Source: Flammeovirga yaeyamensis
Lineage (GTDB): Bacteria > Bacteroidota > Bacteroidia > Cytophagales > Flammeovirgaceae
Direction of reading: 5' to 3'
NCBI RefSeq assembly: GCF_018736045.1
Contig: NZ_CP076133.1
Span: 434,001 to 498,000 of the forward strand
DNA length: 64,000 nt
In this document: piece by piece, positions 1 through 7,646 of the stretch
Position numbering within the stretch: position 1 is the stretch's first letter
Layout: each line of letters begins with the position of its first letter
The notes under the pieces: generated by a model
Seen by the model: the letters and a program-made list of their open reading frames with translations, nothing else
Database searches by the model: none
Told to the model about the DNA's origin: nothing
Translations under genes and position numbers: made by a program

Positions 1-1119
1 CCAGAATCCTTTTTGGAACTCAGCGCCCTCAGGTTTTTTACCACCTGTAGCAATTGTAGCACCTTCTTCAATAGATTTTGCTACTAAATGTTCCATATTT
101 CTTACTTCAGAAGCATTCACTTTAGGTCCCATAGTGACCGATCTGTCTAATGGGTTACCTACTTTTATTGCTTTTACTTTTTCCATGAAACGCTCCATGA
201 ATACATCGTAAATAGCTTCGTGAACATACATTCTTTCGTTACAAGTACATACCTGACCACAGTTATCAAAACGTGAGTTGAAACAAGCATCTACTGCTAA
301 ATCTATATCAGCATCTGGGAAAACAATGGCTGGTGCTTTACCACCCAATTCCAATTGAACGTGAGCCAAATGTTCTGAAGCTGTTTTAAAGATTTGCTGA
401 CCCGCAGGAGTTGAACCTGTCATCGTTACCATTTTAGTAATCGGGTTAGCCACTAATGCGTTACCTAATACTCTACCTTTACCCGTTACAATATTGATAA
501 GACCAGCAGGGATACCTACTTTCTCTGCAATAAAACCAAGTTCTAGAGTAGCCAATGGTGTTTCTTGAGTTGGTTTTACTACAATAGCATTACCTGCTAC
601 TAAAGCTGGACCAATCTTTCTACCTGCTAAAGCCAATGGGAAGTTCCATGCTGTAATTGCTACAATAACTCCTCTTGGGATTTTTTGAATCCAAATTTGT
701 TCTTTTGGATTGCTTGAAGGCATAATATCACCTTCTATACTTCTTGCACCATCGCAAGCATATTCGATAAAAGTAGCGGTTACTTCTACTTCCATTTCAG
801 CAACTGAAATCAGTTTACCTTGCTCACGTGATAATAAATTTGATAAATATGGTTTGTTTGCTCTAATTTCTGCTGCAAACTTACGCATTAAGTTCGCACG
901 TTCGATAGATGGTAATTTCTTCCATTCTTTTTGTGCTCTTTCTGCTGCTTGTAATGCTAATTCTGCTTCGTGTTCTGCACCCATTTGCACAACACCAACC
1001 ACGTCCTCGTTTATTGGACTTAATACGTTTTCAGTTTCTCCCGATGTAGCTTTAATCCACTTACCATCGATAAACAGATCATAGTTTTTTACTTCTGCTG
1101 CTGCTAATGTTTCTGACAT
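1..1119 (-). CDS. AldA-like NAD(P)-dependent aldehyde dehydrogenase, 3' end cut by window edge
   Basis: The first 373 codons of an aldehyde dehydrogenase (full family length about 480). The N-terminus reads MSETLAAAEV. Visible landmarks are the cofactor-domain motif WNFPLALAGRK, the general-base motif ELGGKAP (Glu about 257) and the nucleophile motif NCGQVCTC (Cys about 291), which resembles lactaldehyde/glycolaldehyde dehydrogenase AldA. There is no signal peptide, so it is cytoplasmic. It is the last visible gene of a minus-strand series with an SDR, a Zn-type dehydrogenase, a GH2 enzyme and SusCD. From that context I infer oxidation of an agar-derived aldehyde, either 3,6-anhydro-L-galactose or L-lactaldehyde from L-galactose breakdown. 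The family is clear; the substrate is inference. The C-terminus lies outside the window. Confidence 0.9.
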   Translation of the reverse strand, partial: MSETLAAAEVKNYDLFIDGKWIKATSGETENVLSPINEDVVGVVQMGAEHEAELALQAAERAQKEWKKLPSIERANLMRKFAAEIRANKPYLSNLLSREQGKLISVAEMEVEVTATFIEYACDGARSIEGDIMPSSNPKEQIWIQKIPRGVIVAITAWNFPLALAGRKIGPALVAGNAIVVKPTQETPLATLELGFIAEKVGIPAGLINIVTGKGRVLGNALVANPITKMVTMTGSTPAGQQIFKTASEHLAHVQLELGGKAPAIVFPDADIDLAVDACFNSRFDNCGQVCTCNERMYVHEAIYDVFMERFMEKVKAIKVGNPLDRSVTMGPKVNASEVRNMEHLVAKSIEEGATIATGGKKPEGAEFQKGFW

Positions 1120-1143
1120 AGTTATTTCGTTTTAAGGTTAGAA

Positions 1144-1175
1144 CATGTTTAAAACATCAAAATGGCTTAAACATG
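1144..1175. repeat. Inverted repeat upstream of the aldehyde dehydrogenase
   Basis: CATGTTTAA at 1144-1152 and its exact complement TTAAACATG at 1167-1175 are separated by 14 nt, 25 nt before the aldehyde dehydrogenase start. It could be a leader hairpin or an operator. No clear promoter was seen here. Confidence 0.45.
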
Positions 1176-1204
1176 CTCTAGAATATGGTTCATATTTAAC
1201 TGAA

Positions 1205-1253
1205 AAAAGGAGGACTGTAATTTGATGAAATTGATATCGGACAGCCCCCTTTT
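1205..1253 (-). terminator. Terminator-like hairpin between SDR and aldehyde dehydrogenase genes
   Basis: On the minus strand AAAAGGGGGCTGT pairs with ACAGTCCTCCTTTT (one bulge, one G-U), and a run of six T residues follows. It lies 28-76 nt past the SDR stop, so expression of the aldehyde dehydrogenase may be partly uncoupled. The loop is long (22 nt), so strength is uncertain. Confidence 0.5.
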
Positions 1254-1280
1254 CCATCATTCAAATTATATATATTCAGA

Positions 1281-2051
1281 TTATCTACCCATCCATCCGC
1301 CGTCTACAAGCATGATGCTACCGTGCATATAAGCTGCAGCTGGAGAAGCTAAGAACACCACTGGACCTGCGAAATCTTCTGGGTTACCCCATCTTCCTGC
1401 AGGAATTCTTGCTAGAATAGATTGTGATCTTTCAGGGTCATTTCTTAACGCCTCAGTGTTATCAGTAGAGATATAACCTGGTGCAATAGCATTTACGTTT
1501 ACACCTTTACCTGCCCACTCGTTAGCAAATGCCATTACTAATTGGCCAACTGCACCTTTAGATGCTGCATAACCTGGAACTGTAATACCACCTTGGAAAG
1601 TAAGTAATGAAGCGGTGAAAATCACTTTACCTGATCCTCTTGCTACCATTTCTTTACCAATCTCACGAGTTAAAATAAATTGAGCGTTTTGGTTCACCTC
1701 AATTACTTTATCCCACATTTCGTCTGGGTGTTCCGCTGCTGGAGTACGAAGAATTGTACCTGCATTGTTCACCAAAATATCAATTTGAGGGTGGTTAGCT
1801 TTAACTGTCATAATGAAGTTATATAACGACTTACGATCAGAAAAATCACATTGGTAAGCAGAGAAGTTTTTACCTCTTGCTTTCACTTCTTTCTCCACCT
1901 CACTTCCTTCTAACTCTAATGAAGCAGAAACACCAATCACATCAGCTCCCGCTTCTGCTAGACCGATAGCCATGGCTTTACCAATACCTCTTTTACATCC
2001 TGTAACTAAAGCTACTTTACCTTCTAATTGGAAATTATTTAGGATACTCAT
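1281..2051 (-). CDS. KduD-like short-chain dehydrogenase/reductase
   Basis: A 256-residue classical SDR. The glycine-rich cofactor motif TGCKRGIG starts near residue 17, NNAG is at 95-98, and the catalytic tetrad can be placed at Asn120, Ser148, Tyr161 and Lys165 (YAASK). The C-terminal VDGGWMGR is typical of 2-dehydro-3-deoxy-D-gluconate 5-dehydrogenase (KduD) and gluconate 5-dehydrogenases. The known bacterial 3,6-anhydro-L-galactose pathway uses a KduD-type enzyme to reduce the 2,5-diketo-3-deoxy intermediate to 2-keto-3-deoxygluconate, which fits the neighbouring dehydrogenase genes. An L-fuconate-type pathway enzyme is an alternative. Cytoplasmic. Family assignment is strong; substrate is inferred. 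Confidence 0.9.
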   Translation of the reverse strand: MSILNNFQLEGKVALVTGCKRGIGKAMAIGLAEAGADVIGVSASLELEGSEVEKEVKARGKNFSAYQCDFSDRKSLYNFIMTVKANHPQIDILVNNAGTILRTPAAEHPDEMWDKVIEVNQNAQFILTREIGKEMVARGSGKVIFTASLLTFQGGITVPGYAASKGAVGQLVMAFANEWAGKGVNVNAIAPGYISTDNTEALRNDPERSQSILARIPAGRWGNPEDFAGPVVFLASPAAAYMHGSIMLVDGGWMGR

Positions 2052-2078
2052 TTTGTTCTGTTGTTTGTTGGATTGAAA

Positions 2079-2132
2079 AGGATTGATGATTTAGGAGGGT
2101 TCGCGATTTCTATATCCCTTACCATCAATCCT
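2079..2132. repeat. Inverted repeat in the SDR leader
   Basis: AGGATTGATG (2079-2088) and CATCAATCCT (2123-2132) are perfect 10-bp arms around a 34-nt loop, just upstream of the SDR start. Possibly an mRNA stem in the 161-bp intercistronic gap. Confidence 0.45.
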
Positions 2133-2166
2133 ATCAACCTATAATCTTTAATGTTTATATCAGTTA

Positions 2167-2205
2167 TTTGATAGTATATCCGATTATCGCCTATCGACTA
2201 TCAAA
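2167..2205. repeat. Inverted repeat after the Zn-type dehydrogenase gene
   Basis: TTTGATAGT (2167-2175) and ACTATCAAA (2197-2205) are perfect 9-bp arms with a 21-nt loop, 8 nt past the end of the dehydrogenase gene. No T-tract follows in the minus direction, so an intercistronic stem or processing signal is more likely than an intrinsic terminator. Confidence 0.45.
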
Positions 2206-2212
2206 CAGTTTT

Positions 2213-3235
2213 TTAGTTGTCGTTACATTTGATTAGATATTTCATCCCTTCTGGATTTTGATCGATCTCATCAAATACAGCTTGGATGTTGTCTAAATCA
2301 TCCACTTTAGTGATTAATTGCTCGAAAGGAACAAATCCTGAGTCAGCAATTCTAATTGCTTCTTCGTAATCATCCTCTTCGTATAAACGAGCGCCAAGAA
2401 GTTCGATTTCTGACCAGAAGAATTTGAATAAATCCACTTTCTTTTGCTCTCCACCGTGAATGGCTACCATCACGATTCTACCTCTAACGTTAACTACCTC
2501 TGTCATTGTTTGTACACCCGGCGCAGAACCTGACACCTCAAATGCACAGTCAATCATTTTTTCGTTCGTTAACTCAGAGATTCTCTCGTTTAAGTTTTCT
2601 TTGGCAGGATTAATTGTGGCAAAACCTAGCTCGTTCAACATTTTCAAACGCGTTTCATTTACTTCAGAAATGAAAACATTTGCCCCTTTTTCTTTCAATA
2701 CATAACCGATTAATGTTCCGATTGGACCACCACCGATAACTAAACAATTTTCGCCTTTTTGAACACGACCAATTTTTACATCGTGACAAGCTACTGCTAA
2801 TGGCTCGATAAACGCACCGTGCATTAAGCTTAATTGCTCTGGTAATTTATGCAATGTATACGCAGGAACTGTCCATGAATTTTGGAACGCTCCGCTAGAG
2901 TCGATACCTATAAACTTTAGGTTCTTACCAACATGCTTATGTCCTTTATCAAATGGGTGTTCCTCACCAAAATGTAAAGGACGAACAGCTACCTTATCGC
3001 CTACTTTTACATTGGTTACACCTTCACCAACTTCTGCAACAACAGCAGAAGCCTCATGTCCTACAGTTTGTGGAGGGCTAACTCTTTGGTCCATCACACC
3101 ATGGAAAATGTGTACATCTGTACCACACACTCCACAGTAAGCTACATCCAAACGTACTTCACCTTTTCCAGGAGCGATAGTTTTACCTTCTCCTACACTG
3201 ATTTTTCCTTTTGATTCATAGAATGCTGCTTTCAT
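2213..3235 (-). CDS. Medium-chain alcohol/sugar dehydrogenase (Zn-type) lacking the structural-zinc cysteines
   Basis: A 340-residue MDR-family dehydrogenase. The catalytic zinc site is visible as CGVCGTD (Cys37) and GHE (His60-Glu61), and the nucleotide-binding motif GGGPIGTLIG is present. The segment after KVAVRP, which in sorbitol- or threonine-dehydrogenase relatives carries four Cys for a structural zinc, reads HFGEEHPFDKGHKHVGKN with no Cys. The gene starts 20 nt after the GH2 stop and lies in the same operon. Given the KduD-like SDR and AldA-like dehydrogenase downstream, the likely reaction is C5 oxidation of a 2-keto-3-deoxy-galactonate or L-galactonate intermediate. That role is inference from context; the family is secure. 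Confidence 0.9.
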   Translation of the reverse strand: MKAAFYESKGKISVGEGKTIAPGKGEVRLDVAYCGVCGTDVHIFHGVMDQRVSPPQTVGHEASAVVAEVGEGVTNVKVGDKVAVRPLHFGEEHPFDKGHKHVGKNLKFIGIDSSGAFQNSWTVPAYTLHKLPEQLSLMHGAFIEPLAVACHDVKIGRVQKGENCLVIGGGPIGTLIGYVLKEKGANVFISEVNETRLKMLNELGFATINPAKENLNERISELTNEKMIDCAFEVSGSAPGVQTMTEVVNVRGRIVMVAIHGGEQKKVDLFKFFWSEIELLGARLYEEDDYEEAIRIADSGFVPFEQLITKVDDLDNIQAVFDEIDQNPEGMKYLIKCNDN

Positions 3236-3255
3236 CTCTTTTGTATTTATATTGT

Positions 3256-5841
3256 TTAGTTCAATTCTGCTACTATGTCGTCTTTTTTGTCTCTGTCTTC
3301 ACCGATAGATAATAATACTCTATCTGATGATAACCCATCTACTGTTGCTTTTACCTCTACTTTACCCGATTGTTCGGTAGATTGTAAAACAAGTAATGCA
3401 CGACCATTATCCGTTTCTATTTTTCTTAGCGTATGGTTTTGAACATTGGTATTTGAACCATTATCCACCCCTAAGTCTCTTAAATATTCTGGGATTTCGA
3501 AGTTGATTACTCTTTCAACATTTCTGACAGGATTACCTTGTGCGTCGACCAACTGGGCAACAACATGAGCAACGTCGTATTGATTGTTTGAAAGTTCGTT
3601 TCTGTCGATTTCTAATTTTACTGCAACAGGTTTACCTGCAGTAATCAGTTTTGTTTCTGTTGTGATGCCATCTTTCTTGCCGATAGCAGATAATTCACCT
3701 TTTTCGAATGGTACCGCCCACTTATAAATGTGGTCTTGGTATTCTGCTAAAGTTCTTTTACCCAAGCTTTTTTCGTTTAAGAAAAGTTCAATTTCATCAC
3801 AGTTTGAATATAGCTCAACACTAATCATTTCACCTTCATTATAATTCCAGTGATTGTTTACATCGTGCCATTCCCAAAGAGCAGTTTCCCACGCTTTAGA
3901 ATCTTTTGCTACTAATTTTCCTGTCTTTTTATCAATTTTATTAATTGATTTAGACAAAGTCTGTGTAGCTATATATGTATGAGGTTTATCCGTCCATAAT
4001 GTTTTAATCATTTGATAAGACGGTTTAGGGAAACCTGCAAAATCAACCATTCCTGCATCATTACCTTTATTCGGCCAAGGTGCTCTGATTTCTCCAAGAT
4101 AGTTAATACCAGTCCAGAAGAAAGTACCTGCGATAAACGGTCGATCCATCACGGCTTTCCACTCATGATATTGAGCAAGGTTTTCCGTACCCATAATTAC
4201 TTTATCAGGGTAGTTTTCGTGACCATAGTCGTAAAGTACTCTTCTGTAGCTGTATCCCACAATGTCTAACGATTTACCATAGTCAGTTTCATGTGAGGCG
4301 GAGGGTAAAATACAGTTTGCTGTAACAGGGCGGGTAATATCCATTTCTTTCGTCCACTTAGCCAATTTCGCAGCTGTGGTGCCGATATCATACTTTTGAG
4401 TTGGAATACGTTGTAACTCGCTTTGGATTTTCTCTCTAGAATAAGGAGATTTCGACCAGAAGTAATTACCATTCCAATTCATATTATTAAAAAAGCCTGT
4501 AGCTTGTGAAATTCTAGGGTAAGTCCACTCAATTTCATTACCAATACTCCATTGGAAAATCGAAGGGTGATTTCTATGTGATAACATTACCGCTTTAAGG
4601 TCTTTTTCTGCATACTCTTGGAAGTAATTTGCATAACCTTCTGTTTCCTCATTTTGAGATTGTTCTTTCTGATTCCATCTTTTATCCTTAGGATAATCCC
4701 ACTCATCAAAGAACTCATCTTGTACTAAGAAACCCATTTCATCACATAGATCTAAGAATTCAGTAGAACCTGGGTTGTGTGCAATTCTAATGGCATTACA
4801 ACCACCATCTTTTAATACTTGTAGCCTTCTTCTCCAAACATCTTTAGGAACAGCTGTACCCACAAGACCACCGTCATGGTGCAAGCAGACTCCTTTAATT
4901 TTCATGTTTTGTCCGTTCAAGAAAAATCCAGAGTCTGCATTAAATTCAATGCTTCTTACACCAAAGTTGTTTGTTAGTTCATCGATCTGTCCATTATCAA
5001 CTATAAGTTTAGTTTTAGCTACATAGAGATTAGGGTTGTCCACACCCCAAAGCTCAGGTCTTTCGATAATCGCTTCTTGAGAAACTGAAGTTGTTTCACC
5101 TGCTTTTACCAATTTCTTTTCAGAAACTTCCGCTACTAATTTTCCATTTTTAGAGTAAAGTTCTGTTTTAATTGTTACGTTTTTATCTATTGTATAACCA
5201 TTATTAATATCCGTTACAATACTAACTGTTGCCTTTTCTTCAGATACTTCTGGAGTAGTAATAAATGATCCCCAAATTGGAATATGAAGTTTATCGGTAA
5301 CAACTAGTTCTACATTTCTATAGATACCTGCCCCAGTGTACCATCTACTATCAGCATAATTGCTATGGTCTACTTTAACTGCAAGTGTATTTTCTTTGTT
5401 CTTTTTCAAATAAGGAGTTAAGTCGTAGAAAAACGGTGAGTAACCATAAGGATGGAACCCTAATTTATTTCCGTTTAAGTAGACCTCAGATTTATTATAT
5501 ACACCATCGAATAAAATAAATGCATTTTGATTTTCTGTAAGGTCTAATTTAAATGTCTTTTTGTACCAGCCGATACCTCCACCATAAATATATCCTGTGG
5601 CAGGAGCAAATTCAGCATTAGCGGAGTCGTAATCATTTCCAATCACCCAATCGTGAGGTAATCGAACATCTTTCCACTGGTCATTAGTCACATCTGTTAA
5701 TTTCGATTCTTTTTGATTGATATCTAGGAGAGCGAACTGCCAATCAAAATTGAAATCGGATGTACGTTCCACTTCAGAGGGTGTCGACTGACATCCCCAA
5801 AGGAGTACAACTGATAATAATATAAAGCAAAAATTTCTCAT
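3256..5841 (-). CDS. GH2-family beta-galactosidase-like lipoprotein
   Basis: An 861-residue glycoside hydrolase family 2 protein. I place the start at 5841 rather than the longer frame to 5919 because it gives a clean lipoprotein signal (MRNFCF, then LLWGC) preceded by AAAGAAG. An N-terminal sugar-binding domain, Ig-like domain and TIM barrel follow in normal GH2 order. Acid/base Glu436 lies in SIGNE and the probable nucleophile Glu553 in MGTEN. A beta-sandwich tail follows (VELYSNCDEIELFLNEKSLG). The lipid anchor places it in the periplasm or outer membrane. Next to SusCD, GH86 and a sulfatase it probably removes beta-linked galactose from agar or porphyran oligosaccharides. GH2 also includes glucuronidases and mannosidases, so exact activity is not proven. 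Confidence 0.88.
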   Translation of the reverse strand: MRNFCFILLSVVLLWGCQSTPSEVERTSDFNFDWQFALLDINQKESKLTDVTNDQWKDVRLPHDWVIGNDYDSANAEFAPATGYIYGGGIGWYKKTFKLDLTENQNAFILFDGVYNKSEVYLNGNKLGFHPYGYSPFFYDLTPYLKKNKENTLAVKVDHSNYADSRWYTGAGIYRNVELVVTDKLHIPIWGSFITTPEVSEEKATVSIVTDINNGYTIDKNVTIKTELYSKNGKLVAEVSEKKLVKAGETTSVSQEAIIERPELWGVDNPNLYVAKTKLIVDNGQIDELTNNFGVRSIEFNADSGFFLNGQNMKIKGVCLHHDGGLVGTAVPKDVWRRRLQVLKDGGCNAIRIAHNPGSTEFLDLCDEMGFLVQDEFFDEWDYPKDKRWNQKEQSQNEETEGYANYFQEYAEKDLKAVMLSHRNHPSIFQWSIGNEIEWTYPRISQATGFFNNMNWNGNYFWSKSPYSREKIQSELQRIPTQKYDIGTTAAKLAKWTKEMDITRPVTANCILPSASHETDYGKSLDIVGYSYRRVLYDYGHENYPDKVIMGTENLAQYHEWKAVMDRPFIAGTFFWTGINYLGEIRAPWPNKGNDAGMVDFAGFPKPSYQMIKTLWTDKPHTYIATQTLSKSINKIDKKTGKLVAKDSKAWETALWEWHDVNNHWNYNEGEMISVELYSNCDEIELFLNEKSLGKRTLAEYQDHIYKWAVPFEKGELSAIGKKDGITTETKLITAGKPVAVKLEIDRNELSNNQYDVAHVVAQLVDAQGNPVRNVERVINFEIPEYLRDLGVDNGSNTNVQNHTLRKIETDNGRALLVLQSTEQSGKVEVKATVDGLSSDRVLLSIGEDRDKKDDIVAELN

Positions 5842-5981
5842 TTCTTCTTTCACTTGTCTTTCTTGATTTTTAAAAAGTTCTCCCTTCTTTAAATGGATAG
5901 TTGTTGAGGTATATATCACACACTACCGTGCCTTTTGAAGTTTGTACCTGATTAGTTTAAATCAGAGAGTAATATTTAAGG

Positions 5982-6013
5982 GACTACCGTAACCCCGAAG
6001 GATTACGATAGTC
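5982..6013 (-). other. Stable UUCG-capped intercistronic RNA hairpin
   Basis: On the minus strand GACTATCGTAATCC, loop TTCG and GGGTTACGGTAGTC form a 14-bp stem. Two positions are G-U pairs on this strand and would be A-C mismatches on the plus strand, so the structure favours the minus-strand transcript. No T-tract follows. It sits between the surface-lipoprotein gene and the GH2 gene and probably protects or separates the SusCD-side mRNA. Confidence 0.7.
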
Positions 6014-6030
6014 TTTTATATAGATTCAGC

Positions 6031-7626
6031 TTATGGTCTCAAATTAACCTCTCTAACTGAGATATAGTCCATGTAAAGAACTAAGTTATCTGGGTTAGCA
6101 GGGTTGTTTGGTCTGAACCAGAAATGGTGTTCACCATCTGCAGATGCAGTAAAGTAATCCATTCTTGCGTAGATCCATTCACCAACTGGTGTTTCAGTTG
6201 TGATATTAAATCTTTCAGCACCCCAATCTGTACCAGGGTTAACAAAACACATAATAGATGGAACTTCACCAGCTGTATCATCAATATTAGATGAACCGCT
6301 TTCGATTTTAATCCAAACACCAAACTCATAAGATTTACCCGCTTCAACTGGGAAGTTATAAGGGTTATCAAAGTCAGCACCGTGACCAAAAATGGCACCT
6401 TGATTTGAGTTCACTTCTAGTCTACCTGATTTAGAACCGTGGTATGCTTCAGTATCTACTACATTTAAAGTATAACCATCCCAAGGAGCACCCCACCATA
6501 GGTAGAACCAGTTAGCATCTGTTGATTGTTCAAAGCTTTCGTGGAAAGGAACATTTTCTAAGATGTTTTCATTTTGTCTATGTACTAATAATTCATCAGT
6601 AAATTCATCAGCTACAACAAAGTCAGTTGACTGTAAAATACCACCTTGGTAAGATACTGTCACTACATCATCATCATAAACTGATTCACCATCTAGTGCA
6701 ATCAATACAATATTACCTGCTGTAGGATCTACAGCTGCTGTTAACACTGCCGGATTGATATCAATACTTTTTCCTTCATTTGTTAAATGAACAGAGAAAG
6801 TAGCTGGATTCACAGAAGATGGTTCAATTTCTCTAGAGTAATCAAGAGCAATAAATCCTTCTTTTACATAGATATCTGTCAATAATAATGGATCCGAAGA
6901 AGGAATAACATTAATAGCATTAACAAAATTAAGAGTATCAATACCTTGAGGTCTAGGTCTGTCACCCAAAACTGCTGTAGAGAAAGTTCCTAACTTCTTG
7001 TATTGAACGATTGTCTCCGTTGCTGTACCGTCATTGATTTCAGATTCAATGTAAGTCACTTGCTCAGGATCTCCACCACCAAAATTGTAAACAATTCTAG
7101 CTGGCTCACCAATGTGAGATAAAGTATACTTTATCATTCTACCTGCTTGGATATCTGTAGATGTAGATAAATCAATTTCTTCACCTACTGTACCGTCAGG
7201 GAAATAATAATGTGCTCTTAATTCCAATTGTAAAGAATCAACAACGTTAATCATAAGCGTTGTATCCATTACAGATTCTCTTTGCGTGTTACCATCATAT
7301 GCTGCACCAGCAAAATTCTGGTTTAACTGAACTTCTTTCATACCAGATTCATTGAACTGAATATGAATTAAATCAGCTGAAGAAGAAGTCTCTGTAGTCC
7401 CTTCTATAACTGCACCTTCTGGAAGTGTCCAAGTTCTATTCACAATACCTTTTGAAGCATCTGTGAATGTCATAGACCCTCCTACTTGTACTCTGTTACC
7501 AAATTGGTACTCAGAAGTATAAATTACTTGATGGTTTGGCTCAACACCTGGTGCTTCCCAGTCTTTCTTACATCCGTAGATCGCAAGAAGAGTTAATAAA
7601 CCAATTATATAATTAAATCTTTTCAT
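6031..7626 (-). CDS. Surface glycan-binding lipoprotein with PKD-like and carbohydrate-binding-like domains
   Basis: A 531-residue predicted outer-membrane lipoprotein; the signal ends in LLAIYGC. Residues about 35-115 look PKD-like (sensor phrase SGMKEVQLN), the middle contains Ig-like beta-strands, and the C-terminal ~150 residues (from VPFHESFEQ to VLYMDYISV) resemble a CBM4/9-type jelly roll rich in Trp and Tyr. It is 20 nt downstream of SusD, the usual place for a SusE/F-like or SGBP-B protein, and so likely helps capture agar-type glycans at the surface. No catalytic motif was seen. Function is by position and architecture, not a specific family match. Confidence 0.75.
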   Translation of the reverse strand: MKRFNYIIGLLTLLAIYGCKKDWEAPGVEPNHQVIYTSEYQFGNRVQVGGSMTFTDASKGIVNRTWTLPEGAVIEGTTETSSSADLIHIQFNESGMKEVQLNQNFAGAAYDGNTQRESVMDTTLMINVVDSLQLELRAHYYFPDGTVGEEIDLSTSTDIQAGRMIKYTLSHIGEPARIVYNFGGGDPEQVTYIESEINDGTATETIVQYKKLGTFSTAVLGDRPRPQGIDTLNFVNAINVIPSSDPLLLTDIYVKEGFIALDYSREIEPSSVNPATFSVHLTNEGKSIDINPAVLTAAVDPTAGNIVLIALDGESVYDDDVVTVSYQGGILQSTDFVVADEFTDELLVHRQNENILENVPFHESFEQSTDANWFYLWWGAPWDGYTLNVVDTEAYHGSKSGRLEVNSNQGAIFGHGADFDNPYNFPVEAGKSYEFGVWIKIESGSSNIDDTAGEVPSIMCFVNPGTDWGAERFNITTETPVGEWIYARMDYFTASADGEHHFWFRPNNPANPDNLVLYMDYISVREVNLRP

Positions 7627-7646
7627 TTCTTCTTTGTTAGGATAGA

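Noticed and set aside
710-1084. Open frame of 124 codons on the plus strand
   Set aside because: Antisense to the aldehyde dehydrogenase, whose motifs are clear on the other strand.
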